Source of the DNA: Croceibacter atlanticus HTCC2559
GTDB taxonomy: Bacteria > Bacteroidota > Bacteroidia > Flavobacteriales > Flavobacteriaceae
NCBI RefSeq assembly: GCF_000196315.1
Contig: NC_014230.1
Coordinates: 372,001-436,000 of the forward strand
Direction: 5' to 3'
DNA: 64,000 nucleotides
Positions 42,013-50,705 of this stretch are shown piece after piece. Numbering within the stretch: the stretch's first letter is position 1; the number at the start of each line of letters is the position of its first letter. Under the pieces are notes generated by a model, which was not told the DNA's origin, ran no database searches, and worked only from the letters and a program-made list of their open reading frames with translations. A program made the translations under genes and the position numbers.

Positions 42013-42759
42013 ATGAAAGTGAAAACAATTTTGGTTTCCCAACCTGAACCTAAAATAGAAAATTCACCTTACTTTGAGCTTGAGGAAAAGCAAAAAGTAA
42101 AAATAGATTTTATTCCTTTTATACATGTTGAAGGCGTCTCTTCTAAAGATGTAAGACAACAAAAGGTTGATCTAAAGAATTACACAGCAATTATACTTAC
42201 TAGTAGAAATGCAGTAGATCATTTTTTCAGAATAGCTGAAGAATTAAGATACACTGTACCAGATTCTCTTAAGTATTTTTGCCAAAGTGAAGCTGTTGCC
42301 TATTACCTACAAAAATATGTAGTGTATAGAAAACGAAAAATCTATGTTGGTAAAAGAACATTTCAAGAGTTAACTCCTCTTATTAAGAAACATAAAAACG
42401 AGAAGTTTTTATTACCTTCTTCAGATATGCTAAAACCAATGGTTCCAGAAACATTAGATGAACTAGGTGTTTCTTGGAAACAAGCTATTTTCTACAAAAC
42501 TGTAGTTAGTGACCTTTCTAATTTAAGAGATGTATTTTATGACATCTTAGTATTCTTTAGCCCAAGCGGCATAAAGTCTTTATTTGAAAACTTTCCAGAT
42601 TATCAGCAAAACAATACACGCATTGCTGTTTTTGGAAACACTACAATTAAAGCTGCAGAAGATCACGGCTTAAAGGTAAACATTAAAGCACCTTCACCAG
42701 AAACACCATCTATGACAATGGCTTTAAAGAAATACATTACAGAAGTTAATAAGAAGTAA
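42013..42759 (+). CDS. hemD: Uroporphyrinogen-III synthase
   Basis: A two-lobe HemD-fold protein of 248 residues. The first lobe has FIPFIHVEG and the strand TAIILTSRNAVDHFF; the second FFSPSGIKSLFE and the final AVFGNTTIKAAEDHGLKV with SPETPSMTMA, the HemD signatures. It cyclises hydroxymethylbilane to uroporphyrinogen III in tetrapyrrole synthesis. It follows DUF4271 in the same transcript and ends at a bidirectional terminator shared with pckA. Confidence 0.93.
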   Translation: MKVKTILVSQPEPKIENSPYFELEEKQKVKIDFIPFIHVEGVSSKDVRQQKVDLKNYTAIILTSRNAVDHFFRIAEELRYTVPDSLKYFCQSEAVAYYLQKYVVYRKRKIYVGKRTFQELTPLIKKHKNEKFLLPSSDMLKPMVPETLDELGVSWKQAIFYKTVVSDLSNLRDVFYDILVFFSPSGIKSLFENFPDYQQNNTRIAVFGNTTIKAAEDHGLKVNIKAPSPETPSMTMALKKYITEVNKK

Positions 42760-42783
42760 TTACTTCACTAACTTTTAAACATA

Positions 42784-42819
42784 AAAAAACCCGATGATAA
42801 AAATATCATCGGGTTTTTT
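42784..42819. terminator. Bidirectional terminator between hemD and pckA
   Basis: AAAAAACCCGATGAT pairs with ATCATCGGGTTTTTT around a short A-rich loop; A and T runs flank the stem so it works in both directions. Confidence 0.9.
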
Positions 42820-42838
42820 GTTTTTACTTAATTGAGCT

Positions 42839-44449
42839 TTACTTAACGTTTGGAGCGCCTGCTAATATTTCTTCATTAGCGTACTCTTCAAATTTTAAGA
42901 AGTTCTGTCTAAAGCTTTCTGCTAAAGTATAAGCCTTTTTGTAGTATCCTTGATCATTATTCCAAGTCTTACGAGGACTTAAAACATCTGTTGGCACGTT
43001 AGGACAAGTTCTTGGTTGTTTAACGCCAAATACTGAGTGTGTGTGGTAATTATCTTTATTTGCTTCCTCTAAAGAACCATCCATAGCAGCAGAAATCATA
43101 GCTCTAGTATACTTTAAAGCCATACGTTTTCCAACACCATAAGGACCGCCAGTCCAACCTGTGTTTACCAACCAAACATTTACGCCAGAATCTTTCATTT
43201 TCTGACTTAGCATTTCTGCATAACGTGTTGGGTGTAAAGGCATAAATGGTGCTCCAAAACACGCAGAGAACGATGGCATTGGCTCATCTACACCAGCTTC
43301 TGTACCAGCAACCTTTGCCGTATAACCACTAATAAAGTGATAAGCAGCTTGACCTGGAGATAGCTTACTAATAGGAGGCAGTACACCAAAAGCATCTGCG
43401 GTTAAGAAAAATATGTTTTTAGGATTCTTTCCTATTGAAGGCTCCTGAATATTATCTATATGATAAATTGGGTAACTAACTCTTGTATTTTGAGTAATGC
43501 TAGTATCAGCAAAATCTACATCTCCATTTTCATCTAACACAACGTTTTCAAGAATAGCTCCTGGTTTAATTGCATTATAAATATCTGGTTCGTTTTCTTT
43601 TGAGAGGTTTATAACCTTTGCATAACAACCGCCTTCAAAATTAAAGATGGTATCTTCTTTTGTCCAGCCGTGCTCATCATCTCCAATAAGTTTTCTATTA
43701 GGATCTGCAGACAATGTAGTTTTACCTGTTCCAGAAAGACCAAAAAAGATTGAAGTATCTCCATCTTCTCCTACATTAGCAGAGCAGTGCATTGGTAAAG
43801 TTTCCTTTTGTACTGGCAATATAAAATTAAGCGCAGAGAAAATCCCTTTTTTAATTTCACCTGTATATCCAGTACCACCAATAAGCGCTATTTTCTTTCC
43901 AAAATTTAAAATTGCAAAGTTGTGCTGTCGTGTTCCATCTACTTCAGGATCTGCCATAAAACCTGGTGCATTTACAATAAGCCATTCTTCTTTAAAGTTT
44001 TTAAGCTCATCTTCTGAAGGTCTTAAAAACATATTATAGGCAAACATATTGCTCCAAGGATATTCGTTTACAACACGAATATTTAATTTATATTTTTCAT
44101 CTGCACAAGCGTAGCTATCTCGCACAAAAACTTCTTTTCCAGATAAGTAATCTGTGACTTTATCATAAAGTGCATCAAACTTATCTGCATCAAAAGGGAT
44201 ATTTATATTTCCCCACCAAATCTCATCTTTAGTAACATCGTCTTTAACGATAAAACGGTCTAAAGGAGAACGTCCAGTAAACTCGCCAGTGTTAATTGCA
44301 AGAGCGCCGCTGCTAGCTTCTTGGCCTTGGCCGTTTGCTATTGCTGTCTCATGTAATTGTGATGGCGTAAGTTGATAATGGGTCGTTGTGTCCTTGATTC
44401 CGTAAGGTTCTAGCGAAATCGATTTCGTAGTGTTGGTATTTGTAACCAT
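42839..44449 (-). CDS. pckA: Phosphoenolpyruvate carboxykinase (ATP)
   Basis: The ATP-dependent enzyme of gluconeogenesis, 536 residues, converting oxaloacetate to phosphoenolpyruvate. The P-loop FGLSGTGKTTLSA lies at about 236-247, followed by the DDEHGW metal-binding stretch, and the substrate region has RSPLDRF near 60-66. It is complete. The leader is 34 bases from a strong promoter on the minus strand, so a longer 5' untranslated region is present, unlike several other genes here. Confidence 0.97.
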   Translation of the reverse strand: MVTNTNTTKSISLEPYGIKDTTTHYQLTPSQLHETAIANGQGQEASSGALAINTGEFTGRSPLDRFIVKDDVTKDEIWWGNINIPFDADKFDALYDKVTDYLSGKEVFVRDSYACADEKYKLNIRVVNEYPWSNMFAYNMFLRPSEDELKNFKEEWLIVNAPGFMADPEVDGTRQHNFAILNFGKKIALIGGTGYTGEIKKGIFSALNFILPVQKETLPMHCSANVGEDGDTSIFFGLSGTGKTTLSADPNRKLIGDDEHGWTKEDTIFNFEGGCYAKVINLSKENEPDIYNAIKPGAILENVVLDENGDVDFADTSITQNTRVSYPIYHIDNIQEPSIGKNPKNIFFLTADAFGVLPPISKLSPGQAAYHFISGYTAKVAGTEAGVDEPMPSFSACFGAPFMPLHPTRYAEMLSQKMKDSGVNVWLVNTGWTGGPYGVGKRMALKYTRAMISAAMDGSLEEANKDNYHTHSVFGVKQPRTCPNVPTDVLSPRKTWNNDQGYYKKAYTLAESFRQNFLKFEEYANEEILAGAPNVK

Positions 44450-44483
44450 AACTAGGTTTTGAAGTTGTGTTTTGTTTATAAAG

Positions 44484-44511
44484 CAAAAGTACAGAAATCA
44501 CTCCTAACCAA
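44484..44511 (-). promoter_or_regulatory. Promoter of pckA
   Basis: On the minus strand: TTG at 44511-44509, a 17-bp spacer, TACTTTTG at 44491-44484. Exact match to TTG-N17-TAnnTTTG, 34 bases ahead of the start codon. Confidence 0.8.
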
Positions 44512-44527
44512 GAGAATTAAATTCTAT

Positions 44528-44917
44528 TTATTGATTTTTTAACGTTAATGCTTTGTAAAATATGAGTGCCCAAGCTGTTATGAGCAATGTACCTCCTAAT
44601 GGTGTTAAAATTGCGATTTTTTTAAAATTAAAGCCTGTCAAGCTATTTGTGGCAAGCCCAAAAATTGACCACGAAAATAAAATTACTCCTATAATTAATA
44701 ACCAAAGCAATACAGTTTTAGATTTAGATGTCTTTACACTAAACAATCCTAAAAAAACTAAAAGTAATGCATGATACATTTGGTATTTCACTCCTGTTTC
44801 AAATGTATTTAATTGTGCCACATCTAATACTTTTTGCAAAGCGTGAGCTCCAAAAGCACCTATAATTACAGCTGTTAGTCCAAAAAAGGAACCTGCAATA
44901 AGAAATCTTTTATCCAT
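44528..44917 (-). CDS. DUF423 family membrane protein
   Basis: A protein of 129 residues with four hydrophobic helices. MDKRFLIAGSFFGLTAVIIGAFGAHAL is the typical DUF423 start, and PLGGTLLITAWALIF the usual end. The family (YwdK/YgdD type) is small and membrane bound, function unknown. It is followed on the minus strand by the pckA promoter region; its own stop codon is 17 bp from that promoter. Confidence 0.9.
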   Translation of the reverse strand: MDKRFLIAGSFFGLTAVIIGAFGAHALQKVLDVAQLNTFETGVKYQMYHALLLVFLGLFSVKTSKSKTVLLWLLIIGVILFSWSIFGLATNSLTGFNFKKIAILTPLGGTLLITAWALIFYKALTLKNQ

Positions 44918-44986
44918 GTTTAAATTTTTTAGGTTGTAGCCAATTCATTACTTTCGTCTTACTACAAATCTAACCAACTAAACTAA

Positions 44987-46357
44987 ATGCGTAAAATATT
45001 AATTATAGGAGCAGGAAAATCTACAAGTTATTTAATGTCTTACTTGTTAGATCATGCAGAGAAAGAACAATTAGAAATTACTGTAGGAGATTTATATGTA
45101 GCTAATGCTCAAAAAGCTATAGGAAATCATAAACATGCCAAAGCTATAACTCTTGATGTCTTCAACAAAAAAAACAGACAAGAAGCAATAGACCAAGTAG
45201 ACCTTGTTATATCTATGCTTCCTGCACGCTATCATATTGAAGTTGCAAAAGACTGTATAACCTTTGGAAAACATATGGTTACCGCATCTTATGTAAGCCA
45301 AGAAATGGAAAGCTTAAACCAATCTGCAATAAATAAAGGGTTGGTGTTTATGAATGAAATAGGTGTAGATCCAGGTATAGACCACATGAGTGCTATGCAG
45401 GTAATTGACAGAATAAGAGACAAAGGCGGAAAAATGCTGTTGTTTGAATCTTTTACAGGAGGCTTAGTGGCTCCAGAAAGTGATAACAATTTATGGAATT
45501 ATAAGTTTACCTGGAATCCAAGAAATGTTGTTGTGGCCGGCCAAGGTGGTGTCGCAGAGTTTATTCAAGAAGGCCAATATAAATACATCCCTTATAATAA
45601 ACTTTTTAGAAGAACAGAATTTTTAGAAGTTGATGGGTATGGCAGGTTTGAAGCTTATGCCAATAGAAACTCTTTAAAATATAGAAGTATTTATAAATTA
45701 GAAGACGCTCTTACATTATATAGAGGTACTATGCGTCGCGTAGGGTTTAGTAAAGCCTGGAATATGTTTGTTCAACTTGGTATGACAGACGATAGCTACA
45801 CCATGGAAGATACTATGGATATGAGCTACAGAGAGTTTGTTAACTCTTTTCTTCCGTATTCTCCATCAGATTCTGTAGAGCTAAAAATGAGACATAGTCT
45901 TAAGATAGATCAAGATGATATTATGTGGGATAAATTATTAGAGCTTGACCTATTTAACGACAAAAAGAAAATAGGATTAAAAAGTGCTACACCTGCCCAA
46001 ATTCTTCAGAAGATATTAATGGAAAAATGGTCTTTAGCACCAGATGATAAGGATATGATTGTTATGTATCATAAGTTTGGCTTTGAGTTAGATGGCAAAA
46101 AACATCAAATAGACTCAACAATGGTAGCTTTGGGGCAAGATCAAACCTATACTGCTATGTCTAAAACAGTTGGCTTACCAGTAGCTATAGCAGCACTAAA
46201 AATATTAAATAAAGAAATTACCACGCCTGGTGTTCAAATACCAATTACTAAAGAGGTATATGAACCAATTTTAAAAGAACTGGAAGAGCACGGAATTACC
46301 TTTAAAGAAACAGAAAGAAAATATTTAGGTTATAATCCAGATGGCGTTTCTGCATAA
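44987..46357 (+). CDS. Saccharopine dehydrogenase-like protein
   Basis: A dehydrogenase of 456 residues. The Rossmann motif is IIGAGKSTSYL at the start; VISMLPARYHIEVAKDC and MNEIGVDPGIDHMSA are the conserved motifs of the saccharopine reductase/dehydrogenase family, and the C-terminal domain is present. Members convert saccharopine to glutamate and aminoadipate semialdehyde, or related reactions in lysine breakdown. An Lrp-type regulator follows on the same strand 45 bp later. Substrate assigned by family only. Confidence 0.9.
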   Translation: MRKILIIGAGKSTSYLMSYLLDHAEKEQLEITVGDLYVANAQKAIGNHKHAKAITLDVFNKKNRQEAIDQVDLVISMLPARYHIEVAKDCITFGKHMVTASYVSQEMESLNQSAINKGLVFMNEIGVDPGIDHMSAMQVIDRIRDKGGKMLLFESFTGGLVAPESDNNLWNYKFTWNPRNVVVAGQGGVAEFIQEGQYKYIPYNKLFRRTEFLEVDGYGRFEAYANRNSLKYRSIYKLEDALTLYRGTMRRVGFSKAWNMFVQLGMTDDSYTMEDTMDMSYREFVNSFLPYSPSDSVELKMRHSLKIDQDDIMWDKLLELDLFNDKKKIGLKSATPAQILQKILMEKWSLAPDDKDMIVMYHKFGFELDGKKHQIDSTMVALGQDQTYTAMSKTVGLPVAIAALKILNKEITTPGVQIPITKEVYEPILKELEEHGITFKETERKYLGYNPDGVSA

Positions 46358-46402
46358 TGTTTTTTAATTAATTCTTATATTTCGGTTTTAAACTGAAAGC
46401 TG

Positions 46403-46873
46403 ATGAAACTAAAAAACGAACAAGTTGTTATTGATGGTATTGATAAAAAAATACTTCGCTCTTTAATCTCCGATGCGCGTACACCTATTTTAGAGATTGC
46501 AAGAAATGTTGGTATAAGTGGTGCTGCAATTCATCAGCGACTACGAAAATTAGAAAAAAGTGGGCTTATTGCTGGTTCTAAATTTGTTATAAACCCTAAA
46601 GTTCTAGGTTATCATACAATGGCTTTTATTGGGGTGTTTTTAGATAAAGCTATGAGTAACCCAAAGGCTGTAAAACAGTTAGAGGCGATACCAGAAGTAA
46701 TAGAGTGCCATTACACCACTGGAAACTGGTCTATTTTTCTTAAAATTCTGTGTCGGGACAACTCCCATTTAATGGAGGTTTTAAATAAAGAAATACAAGC
46801 TATTTCTGGAGTATCCAGAACAGAAACATTTATCTCTTTAGAACAACAGATAGAACGACAAATAAAAATATAA
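46403..46873 (+). CDS. Lrp/AsnC-family transcriptional regulator
   Basis: A regulator of 156 residues with an N-terminal winged helix (about 10-60: DKKILRSLISDARTPILEIARNVGISGAAIHQRLRKLEKSG) and the RAM amino-acid-binding domain (about 75-150: AFIGVFL, VIECHYTTGNWSIFLKI). It responds to an amino acid, and the neighbouring saccharopine dehydrogenase gene suggests lysine metabolism; this is inference. A TATATTTC box lies in the gap before it. Confidence 0.93.
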   Translation: MKLKNEQVVIDGIDKKILRSLISDARTPILEIARNVGISGAAIHQRLRKLEKSGLIAGSKFVINPKVLGYHTMAFIGVFLDKAMSNPKAVKQLEAIPEVIECHYTTGNWSIFLKILCRDNSHLMEVLNKEIQAISGVSRTETFISLEQQIERQIKI

Positions 46874-46876
46874 AAA

Positions 46877-46908
46877 ACACCCAAAGCACTACAAAATGCT
46901 TTGGGTGT
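46877..46908 (-). terminator. Terminator of the DUF3127 operon
   Basis: ACACCCAAAGCA pairs with TGCTTTGGGTGT, a perfect 12-bp stem with an eight-base loop. On the minus strand it is followed by a T-run; on the plus strand the run is weak, so the main direction is minus, though it also ends near the Lrp gene. Confidence 0.85.
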
Positions 46909-46939
46909 CTTACTTATAAAACAACTTTAATTTATCGTA

Positions 46940-47326
46940 TTAAAACGGTAAATCATCGTGATCATCTTGATTTAAATTGTTTCCAGCTGGCTCAAATTCA
47001 TCAACTGGTGGCATTGGAGCTGCATTACTAGAACCTGCATTGTTTTGCGGCTGCAAGTTTTCTATTCTCCAACCTTGAATACTGTTAAAGTACTTAGTTT
47101 CTCCTTGAGGGTTTACCCACTCACGACCTCTTAAGTTAATACTAATTTTTACCTGTTGTCCAACATTAAAGTTATCTAACAAATTAGTTTTGTCTTGAAC
47201 AAACTCAATCATTATATGTTGAGGATATTGCTCTTCTGTAGTAACAACAATCTCTCTTTTTCTAAAGCCATTGCTACCAAATGTTTGTGTGTCGTTAATT
47301 AACTTAACTGTTCCTTGTACTTCCAT
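46940..47326 (-). CDS. DUF3127 protein with SSB-like C-terminal tip
   Basis: A protein of 128 residues of the DUF3127 family. The first 90 residues form an OB-fold-like beta barrel (VQGTVKLINDTQTFGSNGFRKREIVVTTEEQYP, WVNPQGETKYFNSIQGWRI). A flexible linker of Gln/Asn and Pro residues leads to DQDDHDDLPF-like acidic end, here DDHDDLPF, which looks like the protein-interaction tip of single-stranded DNA-binding proteins. Nucleic-acid binding is therefore a reasonable inference. It overlaps no neighbour but follows the flavin reductase gene by nine bases, so both are one transcript. Confidence 0.85.
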   Translation of the reverse strand: MEVQGTVKLINDTQTFGSNGFRKREIVVTTEEQYPQHIMIEFVQDKTNLLDNFNVGQQVKISINLRGREWVNPQGETKYFNSIQGWRIENLQPQNNAGSSNAAPMPPVDEFEPAGNNLNQDDHDDLPF

Positions 47327-47335
47327 CTTCTTCTG

Positions 47336-48214
47336 TTATTTTGCTAATAAAATATACCACGCATATGTGGTGTTATTGTTTTCTAAATGTTGCTTGGCTT
47401 GCTTGTGCAAATCTTCTACTGTTGCATTTTTCACAAACTCTCCTAAGCTATTTTTTATAATATAATCTTCAATTAATTCTTTAGTTGGTAGCGTTTCAAC
47501 ATTTCCAAGTCTACCTAAATCATTACCGGTTAAAATTTTACTTTCTCTAATAGTTTGCGGTAAATTATCTACTCCAATTCCTAGTGTACGAAGTGGTTTT
47601 TCAACTTCAAACATTCCCATATTTGCCCTAGAGTACCAATTACCACCCATTCTAGCTACAGTATCAATTTTATGTTGATCTATGCTTCCGTTTTTATCTA
47701 ACACATTTTTATTAATATGTATTTTCACTACTTCACAAATAATAAGGTTACCTGCGCCACCTTCAGTTCCGGTTTCAACAATCTGTTTCACCTTGCATTC
47801 TAATTGTACTGGAGACTCTGCTACTCTAAACGGTTTAACCAAGTCACTTTTAAGCATTGTAAGTCCTGCTTTTTCAAATTCATTTACACCTTCTGCATAC
47901 TCTGTACTACTAAGAGACATTTGTTGCACCATATTATAATTTACAATATTGATAACAACCTCATCTACTTCTTTAGCATTCTCTAAGGTATGCTTAGTGG
48001 TGTTACCTCTTACTCGTCTTGCAGGAGAGAAAATAACTATTGGCGGATTTGCACCAAAGACATTAAAAAAACTAAATGGAGATAAATTTGGTCTTCCTTG
48101 AGCATCTACAGTACTTGCAAATGCAATTGGACGTGGACTAATGGCACTTAGTAAGTGGCCATGAACTGTACCAACAGTTTCATTTTTAGGGTCTATAGAC
48201 AAGATGTTCTCCAT
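47336..48214 (-). CDS. Flavin reductase-like FMN-binding protein
   Basis: A protein of 292 residues from the ATG at 48214. The FMN-binding split barrel has SAISPRPIAFASTVDAQGRPNLSPFSFFN and VFGANPPIVIFSPA, typical of the flavoredoxin/flavin reductase family. These enzymes reduce FMN or transfer electrons; the substrate is open. A TACCTTTG box ends four bases before the start, so the transcript should be leaderless; the longer frame that begins fifteen codons upstream is ruled out by this promoter. Confidence 0.92.
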   Translation of the reverse strand: MENILSIDPKNETVGTVHGHLLSAISPRPIAFASTVDAQGRPNLSPFSFFNVFGANPPIVIFSPARRVRGNTTKHTLENAKEVDEVVINIVNYNMVQQMSLSSTEYAEGVNEFEKAGLTMLKSDLVKPFRVAESPVQLECKVKQIVETGTEGGAGNLIICEVVKIHINKNVLDKNGSIDQHKIDTVARMGGNWYSRANMGMFEVEKPLRTLGIGVDNLPQTIRESKILTGNDLGRLGNVETLPTKELIEDYIIKNSLGEFVKNATVEDLHKQAKQHLENNNTTYAWYILLAK

Positions 48215-48218
48215 ACGG

Positions 48219-48226
48219 CAAAGGTA
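48219..48226 (-). promoter_or_regulatory. -7 promoter box of the flavin reductase gene
   Basis: TACCTTTG on the minus strand, exact TAnnTTTG match, ending four bases before the ATG at 48214. No upstream TTG at the right spacing is clear. Confidence 0.5.
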
Positions 48227-48310
48227 ACAATTGCAAATGCGTTTTAAAACCGAACACACAATAATTTGATGTGAACACGTTTATAAGTAACTTGGTCTTT
48301 TTAATCAACT

Positions 48311-49474
48311 ATGAACTTTTCTAACGAACGTAATATACAACGCTGGCTTATTCTTGTCTCTGCCTTAGTGTTTATTGGCCTTATCTTTTTTAATGCCTCT
48401 TTATTTTTTCAGCAGCTAAAAAATGATGAGCGTAATAAAATGCGAATCTGGGCTATGGCTCTAGAAGAATTTATAAGTTTTGATATAGACAATCCTAATG
48501 ATGGCGCCAACCTAGATTTAGTTACAGAAATTGTAACAAGCAACGTTACAATACCATCTATAAACACAGATGGCAACGGTAACATTATGCAGTCTGCAAA
48601 TATTTCTGAAGAAGATGAAAGCAACCCAGATCGTATGCAGCGTATACTTTTAGAAATGAAGTCTGAAAATGACCCTATAAAAGTAAATTTAGGCGATGGC
48701 GAAATTCAATATGTGTATTACGGCAACAGTCCTACTCTAAATCGCTTAAAATACTATCCTCTAGCATTAATAGTATTCTTGTTATTACTTATAGGAGTTA
48801 TCTATTTCTTTTACAGAACTGCACGATCAAGTGAGCAAAATAAATTATGGGCAGGAATGGCCAAAGAAACCGCACACCAAATTGGTACGCCATTAAGTTC
48901 ATTAGTAGGTTGGACAGAAATTTTAAAAACCGAACATGTTAATCCTGAGTATATTGAGGAGATAGAAAAGGATATTGAACGGCTAAAAGTTATTACAGAC
49001 AGATTTAGTAAAGTTGGCAGTAAGCCAACCCTATCCAAGGTCGATATTGTTAAAGTAACCGAAGAAACTTTTGGCTACTTAAAAAACAGAAGCTCTAAAT
49101 TAATTGAATTTAAAAGTGAGATTCCTAATAGCTCAATTGAAGTTATGCTAAATGAACCTCTGTTTAGTTGGACTATTGAAAATTTAGTTAAGAATGCTAT
49201 AGATGCTATGAAAGGAAAAGGGCAACTCTCACTTCGTCTTATTGAAGATCAAAAAGTAGTGAAGATCGAAATTTCTGATACTGGCAAAGGAATTCCTAAA
49301 AGTAAATTTAAAAAGGTTTTTGAAACCGGTTATACCAGCAAAAAAAGAGGTTGGGGATTAGGATTATCTTTTGCAAAACGTATTATTGAAGAATACCACA
49401 ATGGAAACATTAAAGTTTTAAAAAGTGATCTCGGAAAAGGTACTACCTTTGGCATAAAATTGAGAAAAGTATAA
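48311..49474 (+). CDS. Orphan membrane sensor histidine kinase
   Basis: A kinase of 387 residues: membrane helices at about 11-33 and 149-168 frame a small extracytoplasmic domain, followed by HisKA with His189 in ETAHQIGTPLSSLVGW and an ATPase with NLVKNAIDAM, DTGKGIPKS and GWGLGLSFAKRI. There is no HAMP domain and no response regulator in the neighbourhood. The His motif HQIGTPLSS differs from the common H-E/D-L-K/R-TP form, as in some Bacteroidetes kinases. Signal and partner are unknown. Confidence 0.9.
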   Translation: MNFSNERNIQRWLILVSALVFIGLIFFNASLFFQQLKNDERNKMRIWAMALEEFISFDIDNPNDGANLDLVTEIVTSNVTIPSINTDGNGNIMQSANISEEDESNPDRMQRILLEMKSENDPIKVNLGDGEIQYVYYGNSPTLNRLKYYPLALIVFLLLLIGVIYFFYRTARSSEQNKLWAGMAKETAHQIGTPLSSLVGWTEILKTEHVNPEYIEEIEKDIERLKVITDRFSKVGSKPTLSKVDIVKVTEETFGYLKNRSSKLIEFKSEIPNSSIEVMLNEPLFSWTIENLVKNAIDAMKGKGQLSLRLIEDQKVVKIEISDTGKGIPKSKFKKVFETGYTSKKRGWGLGLSFAKRIIEEYHNGNIKVLKSDLGKGTTFGIKLRKV

Positions 49475-49500
49475 GTCAACTATTGTTGCAGTTAACAGCT

Positions 49501-49851
49501 ATGAAAGAATTATTTTCAACATTACGAGAAGCTCCGCTAAATAATCATTGCCCTAAATGTTTTTCAAGAGATGGCCTGCAGGTTACCTTTAAACAAAAGC
49601 ACTTAAAGACAATGTGGTACAACAAACGTACAGACGAAGTAACTAGTACGTTATTCTGCAATACATGTAATCAGCAAATTTTTCCTGTTGATTGGGATGA
49701 AGATATTGAGCGCGTTTATGAATACCAAAGAAAAGCATCACCTCCAAAACCTTCTTACTTTAAGCCTTCAAAAAATTTATATATAGCTATTGGCTTAAGT
49801 TTAGTTGCCTTAGGTGGTATAGCAGCCTACGCGTTTATTGCTATGGTGTAA
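49501..49851 (+). CDS. Zinc-ribbon membrane protein, unknown function
   Basis: A protein of 116 residues from the ATG at 49501. Two Cys pairs, CPKC and CNTC, form a probable zinc ribbon; a single membrane helix lies at the very end (about 92-114), so it is tail-anchored. No named family is recognised. It begins 26 bp after the kinase gene and may be co-transcribed with it. The stop lies three bp from the convergent thioesterase gene's stop. Confidence 0.75.
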   Translation: MKELFSTLREAPLNNHCPKCFSRDGLQVTFKQKHLKTMWYNKRTDEVTSTLFCNTCNQQIFPVDWDEDIERVYEYQRKASPPKPSYFKPSKNLYIAIGLSLVALGGIAAYAFIAMV

Positions 49852-49854
49852 AGA

Positions 49855-50268
49855 TTAGGAGAACTCTTCCATCTTTTCACGCAACCATTCTGGAATTTCA
49901 AAGGTTTTTTGAGTATTAAAATCAAAACATACAGCTACATCTTGACCTATGGCACTAACTTGATTTGATTCATTTAAAATATAGTGTTCTAAACTAAAAC
50001 TTGTAGTGCCTATATGAGTAACCCTTGTTTTAATAATTACGTTTCCTGGATAGGTTAATTGTTGTTTAAAATCACATTTAGTAGAGACCAACATTGGTCC
50101 TTTATTAGTATCTGTATGGTAAGTTGCAAGTCCTGTTTCTTCCCAGAAATTAACTCTAGCAGATTGCATGTATTTAATGAATGTTACATTATTTACATGC
50201 TTATAAGCATCTGTTTCACTCCAATCTATTCTTAAGGTTAGGGTTAACGGAAATTTTTCAGCAGACAT
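49855..50268 (-). CDS. Acyl-CoA thioesterase (4HBT hotdog family)
   Basis: A hotdog-fold thioesterase of 137 residues. The family motif around the catalytic Asp is RIDWSETDAYKHVNNVTFIKYMQSAR (about 12-37), followed by the FWEETGL helix. Such enzymes hydrolyse acyl-CoA thioesters. The start overlaps the last base of the HIT gene, so the two are translated together. Confidence 0.9.
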   Translation of the reverse strand: MSAEKFPLTLTLRIDWSETDAYKHVNNVTFIKYMQSARVNFWEETGLATYHTDTNKGPMLVSTKCDFKQQLTYPGNVIIKTRVTHIGTTSFSLEHYILNESNQVSAIGQDVAVCFDFNTQKTFEIPEWLREKMEEFS

Positions 50269-50657
50269 TACAAGAAAGTTCTTATGCGTTCTGCTATAGC
50301 TTTAAACTCATCTTCCTCCAAAGAGACTTTATGTTTAAAGGACATCTCTTTCATATCATTTAAAGGTATAAGGTGTACATGAACATGAGGAACCTCCAAC
50401 CCTATCACCGCTACACCAACACGCTTGCAGTTAATAGCTTTTTCAAGAGCAATTGCTACTTTTCTAGAGAATGACATTAACCCATTGTACGTTTCTTCAT
50501 CTAAGTCGAAAACTTTATCAACTTCCTTTTTAGGAATACAAAGTGTGTGACCTTTAGCATTTGGGTTAATATCTAAAAATGCAAAGAAATTTTCATCTTC
50601 TGCAATTTTGTAAGACGGTATTTCTCCATTTATAATTTTAGTGAAAATTGAGGCCAT
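50268..50657 (-). CDS. HIT-family nucleotide hydrolase
   Basis: A HIT protein of 129 residues with the histidine triad HVHVHLIP at about 97-104 (H-x-H-x-H) and the usual N-terminal FTKIINGEIPSYKI. Members cleave nucleotide phosphoramidates or dinucleoside polyphosphates. The position between ferredoxin and thioesterase genes gives no further clue. It is 48 bp from the ferredoxin stop. Confidence 0.95.
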   Translation of the reverse strand: MASIFTKIINGEIPSYKIAEDENFFAFLDINPNAKGHTLCIPKKEVDKVFDLDEETYNGLMSFSRKVAIALEKAINCKRVGVAVIGLEVPHVHVHLIPLNDMKEMSFKHKVSLEEDEFKAIAERIRTFL

Positions 50658-50705
50658 AATGTTAGTTTTAAGGATATAAAAATACAGAATTTAAAACCGA
50701 CGACA

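Noticed and set aside
43647-44039. 130-codon open frame antisense to pckA
   Set aside because: It lies wholly inside a well-conserved gene on the other strand and its product has no recognisable domain or signal; likely a by-product of codon use.
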